Below, one piece after another: positions 41,984 to 49,809 of a stretch of DNA of 56,976 bases. The notes under the pieces were generated by a model. The model worked only from the letters and a program-made list of their open reading frames with translations. It was not told the DNA's origin and ran no database searches. Position 1 is the first letter of the stretch, and the number at the start of each line of letters is the position of its first letter. The position numbers were made by a program, and so were the translations under genes. The stretch is from positions 1 to 56,976 of the forward strand of contig SFHG01000009.1 of assembly GCA_004555765.1 (NCBI GenBank), in the 5' to 3' direction. This stretch comes from Bacteroidales bacterium. Its GTDB lineage: Bacteria; Bacteroidota; Bacteroidia; Bacteroidales; Porphyromonadaceae.

Positions 41984-44636
41984 TACTTTCCTCTTTTTCC
42001 AAATATCGGATCAAATCGTCGAGATCTTCTGCGATGGCAAAAGCCGTGGTATCCGCCCCAAACTCGGCTCTTATTTGGCGGATGACGAGAGCTGTCTCCC
42101 CTCTTCCTTCGACACCGGATTCTGCCGTCTTGACGAATGTCCGATGTATGAATACCGCAAGCCTTTGATCCCCGTCCCGAAGATCCTCCGTGACAAGCTT
42201 GAGGACGGCTCCCCTCATGGAAGACGGCACCTCTTCCTTTAATGTAAGCAGCCTTGTGAGTAAGATATAGGGGATGAGGCGCGTGTACACGGAACTGTTT
42301 TCCCGCGGGATCCGTCCGACAGCGACCTCCGACAGCTTTGAAGGGATGAGTACGAGGTCCACCAATTGCTCTGCTTCTTCCACTGTGCGAACTTCTTCCG
42401 ACAGAACCGGATACAGCTTTTCGGCAGACTCTCGGGGCAGAGTCATCAACGCCAACAGCCGCATCTCACGGTTCTCTTTGTGCCAAAGAAGCCCGCTCAG
42501 TTCCTCGTCTTTGGGCAATGTCGCCGAGAGCTCTTTAAGCTTAAGGAGGTTAGAGCCGTAAAGTGTCTTCCACGCAAGCCCTTTGCTCTTCATACTTTGA
42601 GCGACTTTTACGTCCATCAGTCTGCGAAGCTGCGTCCTCAGACTGTCCAAGAGTGGTTTCCACTTGCCCTCGTCTTTTCGGAGTCGCTTCCCGTATCGGG
42701 ATAAAGGGGAGACTAAGGACTTATATTCCTTGCTGTATCGAAGGTTTTGTGCAAAAAAGTCTTCTCCGGTGTGAAGTTCGATGACTTCGCCTGACTTTTG
42801 GGTAAGGACAGGATTGACAAACCCCGTGTAGGGTGGAATGCCGGTCGCCTTGTCCCGCTCTTTTATTTCGGTCAGAAGCGCTTCATCCACGTGGGTGGCG
42901 TACCGCTCGATGAGCTCCTTGGCTCCGGCGTAATCCCCGGTACTCTTGATACGTTGGATCTCTCGGAGTTCTTCCCCGAAGAGTCTCTGTGTCTCACGGT
43001 AATCGTTCACGAAGACATAGTGTCTGCCGTCTCTTTCTTCAAGGGTGACTGCTCCCGTTTCTTTTGCCAAGTCAATCGTCCAACGGGCGATGAGTGCTCT
43101 ATCCTGCATATGCGCCTCAGTCAGTACCGGGACCTCTCCCACCCTCGCCAATTGCGAAAGCAGACCCCGTGTGAGGTAGCCGTCATAGAGGGCTTTATAG
43201 ACTTCTTCGCTCTCTACGATGCCCTCCTCTCTGAGGATGGGATGAGCGATGAAGTATAGGGCATTGAGGTCGGCGCGGGCCTCTTCAATGACGGAGTCAA
43301 ACTCCCTGAGCGCATCGCCCCGAACCCCGTCCATCAGCCTTCCCGATGCGTGTCCGATACCTTCGTGGAGGTCTGTATGAAGGATGTCCGCCAGAGAACC
43401 GTATTTCCTCTGCCGGTCTTGGACTTCTTTCCCAAAGAAGTAGACCGGGATGGATTTTCCGCTCCGTGCCGCGCTTATGGCTTCGGAGACATTGGCGAGG
43501 GTGACACTCTTGGAGCCCTCCTCTGCCCGTATGCGCTCGTCGTTTGGAAGGTTAATACCGAGCGGAGAGGCGGGGTAAGAGTCGCCTGCGAGCAGGACTG
43601 CGTTGATGGATCTATTGGACACGGCTCCCGCTTTTTTGCGCTTATAGGCTTCGTCGGTGGGGGACGCCTTTTCGAGCCGGTCGGCAAGTGAGATGATTTT
43701 CTCTGTGCGTTTCGTGCCTTCTTTGTCCTCCAGCTCTACGATGCCCTCCCATGAACCCTTAAGTCCGAGCGGATCGGTGTAGGTCTCTATGAATCCGTTG
43801 ATCATATCGACCTCTTCGACGAGGTGTACCCACATCTTGGAGTAGGTCGCAAAAGCATCCGGGTCGCCCGTCTCGTAGTATGCGATCAGTGCTTGCAACA
43901 CACTTTTTGCTTTCTCTGATGGTGCCAAAATGGAAGCTCTACGGAGGTGAAGGACGATCTCCTCGAGAGCCGGGGCGTAGAGTCCACTCGTAGAGGCTCT
44001 TTCCTCGAATATTTCCCCGTCTTTGCTTTTGCGAAGGACACTATTCAAGCCCGGGGCAAGCTCCGTCTCACCTTTTGCTCTTTCGTAAAAGTCTACTGCC
44101 TCTTTCGTGGTTATCCCTCTGTCGTAAAAATTGACACTTGACCTCTCAATGAGCGTCTCTGCTGCTCCGCTTGCGCGTCTTAGGCCCTCATAATCGGCAT
44201 CGAAGAGGAGACGGATGATGTCCGACCGGTTTGTGCCGGCCTCCCCGAGGAAGGTATCGATGTCATAGGGTAGGGCTTCAAGCGCCTTTTTGAACCACTC
44301 TACCGAAAACTCGGGCAAAAACTTGGTCTCCTCGTAGCTGTGATACAGCCCGCTGTGAAACCAGTACTGAGCCAGGTATTCCTCGAGCTCTTTGGTTCGG
44401 AAAGCCGGCATCTGCCAGATGGCTTCCAGTAGTTCCCTAACCAAAAGCCCCTGTCTGTGGTGCTGTATGTATATGATATCTCTCCCCCAAAGGCAGGCCT
44501 CGGACAGGTGGTATATATATTTTTTGAGCCCGGGTGAGAGTTCGTCCCATCCCGGGACTTCAAGCCTGAGGATATCGAACTTTCCCGAGTGGTACACGAC
44601 GGTGCTGCTCTTCCCGAATACGTTGTCTTCAATCAT
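41967..44636 (-). CDS. Dipeptidyl peptidase III (M49), long form with C-terminal extension
   Basis: This 889-residue zinc peptidase removes dipeptides from peptide N-termini. The M49 motif HExxGH is HEGIGH at 424-429, and the second motif EEARAD is at 451-456. Typical M49 enzymes have 650-750 residues. The extra roughly 200 residues at the C-terminus are leucine-rich helices (for example LMTLPRESAEKLYPVLSEEV and RLIPYILLTRLLTLKEEV). The P. gingivalis DPP III of similar length is known to carry a helical AlkD-like ARM domain there, which I infer here as well. No signal peptide is seen, so it should act on peptides in the cytoplasm. A -7 box lies 44 nt upstream. Confidence 0.92.
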   Translation of the reverse strand: MIEDNVFGKSSTVVYHSGKFDILRLEVPGWDELSPGLKKYIYHLSEACLWGRDIIYIQHHRQGLLVRELLEAIWQMPAFRTKELEEYLAQYWFHSGLYHSYEETKFLPEFSVEWFKKALEALPYDIDTFLGEAGTNRSDIIRLLFDADYEGLRRASGAAETLIERSSVNFYDRGITTKEAVDFYERAKGETELAPGLNSVLRKSKDGEIFEERASTSGLYAPALEEIVLHLRRASILAPSEKAKSVLQALIAYYETGDPDAFATYSKMWVHLVEEVDMINGFIETYTDPLGLKGSWEGIVELEDKEGTKRTEKIISLADRLEKASPTDEAYKRKKAGAVSNRSINAVLLAGDSYPASPLGINLPNDERIRAEEGSKSVTLANVSEAISAARSGKSIPVYFFGKEVQDRQRKYGSLADILHTDLHEGIGHASGRLMDGVRGDALREFDSVIEEARADLNALYFIAHPILREEGIVESEEVYKALYDGYLTRGLLSQLARVGEVPVLTEAHMQDRALIARWTIDLAKETGAVTLEERDGRHYVFVNDYRETQRLFGEELREIQRIKSTGDYAGAKELIERYATHVDEALLTEIKERDKATGIPPYTGFVNPVLTQKSGEVIELHTGEDFFAQNLRYSKEYKSLVSPLSRYGKRLRKDEGKWKPLLDSLRTQLRRLMDVKVAQSMKSKGLAWKTLYGSNLLKLKELSATLPKDEELSGLLWHKENREMRLLALMTLPRESAEKLYPVLSEEVRTVEEAEQLVDLVLIPSKLSEVAVGRIPRENSSVYTRLIPYILLTRLLTLKEEVPSSMRGAVLKLVTEDLRDGDQRLAVFIHRTFVKTAESGVEGRGETALVIRQIRAEFGADTTAFAIAEDLDDLIRYLEKEESNGSKN

Positions 44637-44680
44637 CTTTAACTATCGGCGAGAGAATCTGTCTCTCCCTATTCCGCCCC

Positions 44681-44688
44681 CAAAAGTA
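44681..44688 (-). promoter_or_regulatory. -7 box upstream of the DPP III-ung unit
   Basis: On the minus strand TACTTTTG matches TAnnTTTG, 44 nt before the start codon. The -33 half was not found. Confidence 0.42.
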
Positions 44689-44773
44689 CCCCTTTCTCCC
44701 GACATTCTCCCCCCTCTTATCGTCCTCCCTATTCCCGACACTACGCTCCTCACCCCCAAATCTACGTGTCAGA

Positions 44774-44856
44774 CGAGACACGTACCGAGGCGATTTTCTT
44801 GGTACGGGTCTCGTAACTTTCTCACACAGACCGAGACGATCGCCTCGGTCTGTACC
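44774..44856. repeat. Dispersed palindromic element, copy E10 (two complete modules)
   Basis: Module 1 is CGAGACACGTACC (44774-44786) with GGTACGGGTCTCG (44801-44813), one mismatch. Module 2 is ACAGACCGAG (44826-44835) with CTCGGTCTGT (44844-44853), perfect. In addition ACCGAGGCGAT (44785-44795) is fully complementary to ATCGCCTCGGT (44839-44849), so the two modules can also pair with each other. It lies in the 335-bp divergent spacer between DPP III and the PH-like gene, which holds no other gene. Confidence 0.85.
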
Positions 44857-44971
44857 AAAAAATACGGTTTGGGGGCAAGAGAACGGATGCGGGTGGGTGC
44901 AAACGGATTTTTTGGGGTACCTTTATCCGAAAGTAAGGGATTCCCCTGTCTTTTTTACAGTAAACTTAATT

Positions 44972-45496
44972 ATGAGTGAAGATAACCAACAGACATCTGC
45001 AGAGTATAAGCCTGTGTGGGACAATTGGAGTATCGTGGCTACGGCGATCTGTATGATCATTGTCGTTGTACTCATAGGCACGGCGCTAACTTACGAAGAA
45101 GAGTGGTACAAGTGGCTGATGATAGCCGTGGCGCTTTTCATCCTTTCTTTTGTCTTCTTCTTCCCCTATCGTACTACGCTGATAGACGGGAAAGTCATTA
45201 AGTTACAGTTCATAGGCTACTCCAGGCAGATAGATCTCCGGGAGTACAGGCTCATCGCGTCCGGACGCGAGTACGCCAAAGGCTCCATTCGCATATTTGC
45301 GTCAGGTGGCCACTTCGGGTACCCCGGCTATTGGCTCCTCAAGAACGGCAAGGTCTTTGCCTCTTACCTCACCAATTTTAAGCGGAATGTCCGTTTCCTC
45401 TCCAACGGCAAGAGGATGATTGCCCTCAATGCACCCAAAGAGTGGTTTGATGACGACACAGAGATTCCTAATCTAAACAATTACATACACCAATGA
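44972..45496 (+). CDS. Two-TM membrane protein with bacterial PH-like domain
   Basis: This 174-residue protein has two membrane spans (about 18-42 and 48-66) followed by a soluble beta-rich domain resembling the bacterial PH-like fold (YRTTLIDGKVIKLQFIGYSRQIDL and VFASYLTNFKRNVRFLS). The ending IALNAPKEWFDDD has the pattern of a PH-type C-terminal helix. The family call is tentative and function is unknown. The frame extends to 44897, but Met at 44972 precedes a coherent protein. Its stop overlaps the alpha-galactosidase ATG by 4 nt. Confidence 0.72.
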   Translation: MSEDNQQTSAEYKPVWDNWSIVATAICMIIVVVLIGTALTYEEEWYKWLMIAVALFILSFVFFFPYRTTLIDGKVIKLQFIGYSRQIDLREYRLIASGREYAKGSIRIFASGGHFGYPGYWLLKNGKVFASYLTNFKRNVRFLSNGKRMIALNAPKEWFDDDTEIPNLNNYIHQ

Positions 45497-46704
45497 AGAA
45501 AGTTTCCATTCTGACGACACTGCTTTTCCTGTCGTCCGCTGTTGCTTTTGCACAAACAACCGATCGATCCAAACTGGCACCCACGCCACCTATGGGCTGG
45601 ATGTCGTGGAATTTCTTTGGCGAAGACATCAACGAAGAAAATCTCAAGGCCACGGCCGATTTGATGGTCTCCGAAGGTTTTCTCGACGCCGGCTATGAGT
45701 ATCTCTTTATCGATGACTGCTGGCAGGGAGGCAGGGATAACCGAAATAACATCATCGCGGATCCGGTGAAGTTCCCGAGCGGAATCAAAGCCCTTGCCGA
45801 CTATGTCCACAGCAAAGGGCTGAAACTGGGTATTTACTCCGACGCGGCTCCGCTCACTTGCGCCGGATATACGGCAAGTCTCGGCTTTGAGGAACAGGAT
45901 GCCAAGACTTTTGCAGAGTGGGACGTCGATTACCTCAAGTACGATTACTGCGGTGCTCCGGTCGATGTGGAGACCGCGAAGGCCCGCTACAAGAAGATGG
46001 CGGATGCCCTCACAAATTCCGGTCGCGACATAGCGCTCGGAGTATGCGAGTGGGGTGTGAGAAACCCCGCTACTTGGGCGGGTGAGCTCGGAGGCTCCGT
46101 CTGGCGCACCTCTTACGACGTGCGGGATATGTGGATCGATACGCTTAAGAAAGGCGGTCTGGGCATTATGGATATCCTTGAGGAAACCGTCCCCGTCTCC
46201 AAGTATGCCCGCCCCGGACACTGGAACGATATGGATATGCTCATCGTGGGGCTTTATGGCAAAGGCGACGCCTCCAGCGACCTCGGCGGAGTAGGCTGCT
46301 CGGACACCGAGTATCAGTCTCAAATGAGTCTCTGGTGTATGATGGCATCTCCGCTTGCCATGAGTAACGACCTCCGTTCCCTCAACGACGAGACCCGCCG
46401 TATCCTTTTGAATAAAGAGGTTATAGCCATAGACCAAGACCCGCTCGGAAAGGCGGCTGAGAGAGTGGTGAAGACGGATGACTATCAAGTGTTCCTCCGC
46501 CCGCTCTCCGGCGACCGTTACGCCATCGCTATCCTCAATACGTCTGATAAGACTCGTAATATCTCCGTATCCTTCAAGGATCTCTCCCTCCCGAATCGCT
46601 ACAAGGTACGCGACGTGTGGGCACACAAGGATCTGGGCTCCCGCACCAAGTGGAGCGGTAAGGTGGTTTCTCATGAGACGAAAGTCTTCGTCCTCTCAAA
46701 ATAA
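45493..46704 (+). CDS. Secreted GH27 alpha-galactosidase
   Basis: This 403-residue GH27 enzyme should release terminal alpha-galactose, or alpha-N-acetylgalactosamine in some relatives. A signal peptide (cleavage after AVAFA, about residue 20) sends it to the periplasm or beyond. The family motifs are LAPTPPMGWMSWN, YLFIDDCWQ, the nucleophile Asp151 in YLKYDYCG, CEWGVRNPATWAGELGGSVWRTS and the acid/base Asp209 in SYDVRDMW. A C-terminal beta-sandwich (about 310-403) follows. It is translationally coupled to the preceding membrane protein. No SusC/D pair adjoins it, so it is not in a classic utilisation locus. Confidence 0.93.
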   Translation: MKKVSILTTLLFLSSAVAFAQTTDRSKLAPTPPMGWMSWNFFGEDINEENLKATADLMVSEGFLDAGYEYLFIDDCWQGGRDNRNNIIADPVKFPSGIKALADYVHSKGLKLGIYSDAAPLTCAGYTASLGFEEQDAKTFAEWDVDYLKYDYCGAPVDVETAKARYKKMADALTNSGRDIALGVCEWGVRNPATWAGELGGSVWRTSYDVRDMWIDTLKKGGLGIMDILEETVPVSKYARPGHWNDMDMLIVGLYGKGDASSDLGGVGCSDTEYQSQMSLWCMMASPLAMSNDLRSLNDETRRILLNKEVIAIDQDPLGKAAERVVKTDDYQVFLRPLSGDRYAIAILNTSDKTRNISVSFKDLSLPNRYKVRDVWAHKDLGSRTKWSGKVVSHETKVFVLSK

Positions 46705-46759
46705 TGCACTCCGGCTTTTCCCAAAAATGAATCCCTGAGCTTCGGCGCAGTAGGGTATA

Positions 46760-46797
46760 GAGAAGGGGTGGCTCCTACATCGGAGCCACCCCTTCTC
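46760..46797. terminator. Strong hairpin after the alpha-galactosidase gene
   Basis: GAGAAGGGGTGGCTCC (46760-46775) and GGAGCCACCCCTTCTC (46782-46797) form a perfect 16-bp stem with a 6-nt loop, 55 bp after the stop. The following sequence is only weakly T-rich, so termination may not be purely intrinsic. Confidence 0.75.
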
Positions 46798-46840
46798 TTG
46801 TGCATACTGTCCGGGCAAAAGCAGGCTTGAAGGCAAAAAT

Positions 46841-46925
46841 CTTGACCTGTATCTCGATTTCTTCTTGACCTGTATCTCGATTTCTTCTCGGTCTGTGTCT
46901 TGAGAATGCGCCGGTCTGTACCCGG
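46841..46925. repeat. Dispersed palindromic element, copy E11, with 23-bp tandem duplication
   Basis: A 23-bp unit starting CTTGACCTGTATCTCG occurs twice in perfect tandem (46841-46863 and 46864-46886). CTCGGTCTGTGTCTTGAG and CCGGTCTGTACCCGG (46911-46925) follow. All half-sites face the same way, unlike other copies. It lies in the convergent spacer between the GH27 and beta-helix genes. Confidence 0.8.
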
Positions 46926-46978
46926 TTCTCTTTGTCCTTAGACCTCGAAAGGATTATCCCGGAGACCGAAAAACAGGC

Positions 46979-48337
46979 TCAGACATCGAGTTCGCGACCC
47001 TTTGCCTCCTTGCCGTAGGCTGTGATTGCACCGCCCACCGTAAGGTCTTTCACTTCGCCGCCTTTCTCGGTGATATAGGCGGTTACTTTGTCGCCGTTCG
47101 ATACCACGTCGCCTTTTACTTCAATTCTTTCGGCATAGCCGCCGTTCTTGATGCTGATGGCGTAGGCGGGGAGTTTGGTGATCACACCTTTGACAAGAGA
47201 ATTGCCGACGGCTCCGTGTGTGGTGACGCTTTCTTCGACTGTGAGGGTACCGATCTTTTTGGAGATCTGGATTCCGATGGAGCCGTTGCCAAAGGTCTCG
47301 ATGCTCTTAAAAGCGATCTTATCCACTGTACCGTCGTATTGGTTGTAGCCCCTTGCCCCTTCTCCGTAGGTCTGTATGGGTGCGTTGACGGTGTAGTTCT
47401 TCACGATGCCGAAGTTCACGAATCCGATGCCGCTCGGCCCGTATGAGATGATGGGGGCGTTGCTCGTCCAGTCGTCCACGGAGCCCCATACGTCCGTGAC
47501 CATATCGTTCACGCCGTAAGTGACGAGTTCGCCGTTTGTGACGACCTCTTTGGCGTGGGCGCCGTTGAGGACAAAGACGCCTCCCGTGATGTAGTCGGCT
47601 ACGCCGTAGGGGATTTTACCGGTGGAGTAAACCGCTCCGGTCTCTAATCGCGAAACGAGGGTGCGTCCCCCTTTGTCGCCCGCGCCGGCAATGAAGATGC
47701 CGGAGCCGGTCACCGGAGCGTTTTCCCGCCCTATGGTGATGCCTTCGGCGCGTACGTTTACGACGCTTGCCTCGTCGCCATTCATATTATAGATGGTGAG
47801 TGCGCCCTGTATGACGTTCACGCCGTACTTCTGTGGTTGCTCAAGGTAGGCGCGGGCATCGGCGGAGAAAATGTCGATGTCTTTGAGCCGGACGTCAGCA
47901 CTCAGCGTGCCAATCCGGAAGATGAAAGATACCTGCCCCTGTACGGAGAGATTTTCGAGGTCGAATGTGCCCAGGTTTTCTTTTGAATAGGTGGTGAAAA
48001 CGGCTCTCCTACCCACCGGCGCGTTAATCTTGAGGTCTTTGAGACTGTTATTTGCCGTAAGTCCCAAGCCGTCGGACCCTGCGAAAAGAAGCATCGGAAG
48101 CTCCCCATTTTCCTGCACGACGCCCCTGAGGGAAACGCCCTCATGGAGGATAAGGGCGTGATTTACCGTGATATTGCGAGAAATAACTATCTCTTTCGTG
48201 CCCTCTTGGATGGCTCGGGCGAGGTCGTTGTAGGTACTGATAGGGGTCATATCTTTTTGTGTGTCTTGGGCACTCAGTTCCATTGTAGTAAAGAGGAAAA
48301 TGAGTCCGAATAATGATGTTTGAAATGTTGTATTCAT
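46979..48337 (-). CDS. Secreted protein with predicted parallel beta-helix, function unknown
   Basis: This 452-residue protein has a signal peptide (cleavage near LSA, residue 23) and no membrane anchor. The body has short repeating beta-rich turns with regular hydrophobic spacing and many Gly/Asn turns (EIVISRNITVNHALILHEG, GSGIFIAGAGDKGG, KSIETFGNGSIGIQIS, AISIKNGGYAERIEVKGDVVSNG), which suggests a right-handed parallel beta-helix. Such folds are common in polysaccharide lyases and surface proteins, but no catalytic pattern was recognised. It stands alone, convergent with the GH27 gene. No family name can be given with confidence. Confidence 0.75.
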   Translation of the reverse strand: MNTTFQTSLFGLIFLFTTMELSAQDTQKDMTPISTYNDLARAIQEGTKEIVISRNITVNHALILHEGVSLRGVVQENGELPMLLFAGSDGLGLTANNSLKDLKINAPVGRRAVFTTYSKENLGTFDLENLSVQGQVSFIFRIGTLSADVRLKDIDIFSADARAYLEQPQKYGVNVIQGALTIYNMNGDEASVVNVRAEGITIGRENAPVTGSGIFIAGAGDKGGRTLVSRLETGAVYSTGKIPYGVADYITGGVFVLNGAHAKEVVTNGELVTYGVNDMVTDVWGSVDDWTSNAPIISYGPSGIGFVNFGIVKNYTVNAPIQTYGEGARGYNQYDGTVDKIAFKSIETFGNGSIGIQISKKIGTLTVEESVTTHGAVGNSLVKGVITKLPAYAISIKNGGYAERIEVKGDVVSNGDKVTAYITEKGGEVKDLTVGGAITAYGKEAKGRELDV

Positions 48338-48660
48338 TTGAAGACTTTTTATTGATGAGGTATCGTGTGCCGGGATGAAGTACCATACAGTCTTTTTGAG
48401 TCATCTCTCAAGAAATTGAAGGTCGATACCTCTTGCGTGGGGCACTCGGAAACGATATTCGTGGGTAAAACCATTTGAACCCTTTTTCTGTTCAAACACA
48501 AAAGGAATAGCTTTCGATCTAAGGGTGTCTTTTTGGGGTATCCGGTGTCTTTGTTTCGACCGTACCGGGGAAAATGCGGGACACAGACCCGGAAAAGAAA
48601 AAGATACAGACCAAAAATTTCAGTTCGGTCTGTATCTCCTTTTTTGCAAGTACCCAGGGG
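48338..48660. other. 323-bp spacer upstream of the beta-helix gene
   Basis: It holds a perfect 7-bp inverted repeat, TTTGAAC (48474-48480) and GTTCAAA (48490-48496), about 140 bp upstream of the beta-helix start, and the dispersed element E12. No promoter box of the TAnnTTTG type was found for the beta-helix gene. Confidence 0.55.
48558..48637. repeat. Dispersed palindromic element, copy E12
   Basis: AGATACAGACC (48602-48612) is perfectly complementary to GGTCTGTATCT (48627-48637) around AAAAATTTCAGTTC. A degenerate module with GACCGTACCGGGG and ACACAGACCCGG precedes it. On the minus strand the stem is followed by TTTTTCTTTTCC, so this copy can terminate the regulator/membrane-protein unit, whose stop is 24 bp away. 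Confidence 0.88.
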
Positions 48661-48945
48661 TTACAATCCGAGGATCTCTTTGAGCGTACTGATGTACTCC
48701 TCAAGAGCGGTGCGTCCTTCGTCCGTGATGGAAGCGATGGTGCGGGGACGCTTTCCCTCGAAAGTCTTGGTGATGGTGATGTATCCGGCTTCGCTCAGTT
48801 TGTCGAGCTGGACGCTGAGGTTACCCGCAGTGGCTTCGGTCTTGTCTTTGAGGTAATTGAAGTCCGCTTCCTCTACTTGTGCCAAGATGGTGATCACCGC
48901 GAGCCTTAATTGCGAGTGGATAACGGGATTCAGTTCTTTCTTCAT
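48661..48945 (-). CDS. Winged-helix DNA-binding transcriptional regulator
   Basis: This 94-residue protein is a single winged-helix domain of the MarR/ArsR-related type (HTH_34-like): SQLRLAVITILAQVEEADFNYLKDKTEATAGNLSVQLDKLSEAGYITITKTFEGKRPRTI is helix-turn-helix plus wing, and the C-terminal helix TDEGRTALEEYISTLKEIL is the dimerisation helix. No ligand or metal site is evident. Its ATG overlaps the stop of the upstream membrane-protein gene by 4 nt, so it may regulate or sense with that protein, but its target is unknown. Confidence 0.88.
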   Translation of the reverse strand: MKKELNPVIHSQLRLAVITILAQVEEADFNYLKDKTEATAGNLSVQLDKLSEAGYITITKTFEGKRPRTIASITDEGRTALEEYISTLKEILGL

Positions 48946-49568
48946 TTTTCCCCTTTAGCCTTGAGGTTCATGAGATGCCCCGGAATCACCATCATCAATA
49001 GGAAGGCCGCTCCGAAGAGGAGGTACCACCAAGCATGAAGCTGCCAATCCTCCACAAAGCCCACAAGCATATAAATGCCGATGAGGAAAGCAGGAAGCGG
49101 GGTGTAGATTAGGGGCTTAAAGCGGGTGATGATGCCGGTGATGCTCGTGCCGATGCCGGCGTAAAGGAGGGATAGAGGCATCATAAGGGCAAAAGAAAGC
49201 CCGGAGAGGTCATAGAAAAAGCTCAGGAAGATGATGAAGAGATAGGTCAGTCCGAACATCGTCCCAAGGACAACCCACACGGAGTCAATGGACTTATCCA
49301 TATAGGTGACCATCTCCGGCTTGTGTAGACTTTTTCGGATACCTTGGAAGATGGCAATAAGTAACAGCCCGGAGTAGAGTAGTCCCCAGTAACCGTTGTC
49401 TGTGGAGGCGACCAAAAAGTAGATGAGAACGGACAGGAGCGTAGTAGCCCAACCATAGAGGAGAAAATCCCCGCCGGATGACGTTGAAGCGATGTTGTGC
49501 CTCGTCTGACGAAGCATCTTGGAGATGAGCTCAAGGCTCTCTTTTTCGGAAAAAAGTTCTTGTTCCAT
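48942..49568 (-). CDS. Multi-span membrane protein paired with a winged-helix regulator
   Basis: This 208-residue protein begins with a short cytoplasmic helix (EKESLELISKMLRQTRHNIA) and has about six membrane spans. No enzyme or transporter family was recognised. The open frame extends to 49673, but the extra residues cross the leader region; Met at 49568 (MEQELFSEKESLEL) is chosen. The gene order, membrane protein then HTH_34-type regulator with a 4-nt overlap, is a coupled pair seen in Bacteroidetes. A complete promoter lies 102 nt upstream. Confidence 0.78.
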   Translation of the reverse strand: MEQELFSEKESLELISKMLRQTRHNIASTSSGGDFLLYGWATTLLSVLIYFLVASTDNGYWGLLYSGLLLIAIFQGIRKSLHKPEMVTYMDKSIDSVWVVLGTMFGLTYLFIIFLSFFYDLSGLSFALMMPLSLLYAGIGTSITGIITRFKPLIYTPLPAFLIGIYMLVGFVEDWQLHAWWYLLFGAAFLLMMVIPGHLMNLKAKGEK

Positions 49569-49670
49569 AAGTGTAAGTAACAGTTTTGTTTGGGTATAAA
49601 GTTTGTGAGTTATAGATTCGAGGACGCAGTGGCGTCCAAGTCTCGTGATGAGTTCGCCCCAATCACAATG

Positions 49671-49702
49671 CAAATATAGATAAGTTTACAACATAAACCA
49701 AA
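49671..49702 (-). promoter_or_regulatory. Promoter of the membrane protein-regulator pair
   Basis: On the minus strand TTTG (49699-49702), a 20-bp spacer and TATATTTG (49671-49678) match the Bacteroidetes promoter. The roughly 95-nt leader contains a GGACGC/GCGTCC hairpin. Confidence 0.78.
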
Positions 49703-49759
49703 TAAATGCCAAGAAAATTTCATAGGAGGGCATCTATGCCGGCTTTGCTCTGATTTTTG

Positions 49760-49767
49760 TACCTTTG
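49760..49767 (+). promoter_or_regulatory. -7 box upstream of the Ntn hydrolase gene
   Basis: TACCTTTG matches TAnnTTTG, 42 nt before the start codon. A TTTG lies only 12 bp upstream, too close for a normal -33. Confidence 0.45.
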
Positions 49768-49809
49768 GCTGAGTGTATTACGCGTAAAGAATAAACTGCA
49801 ATAAACGTT

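Noticed and set aside
45481..46674. 397-codon minus-strand frame opposite the GH27 gene
   Set aside because: It is a shadow of a gene with clear catalytic motifs on the plus strand.
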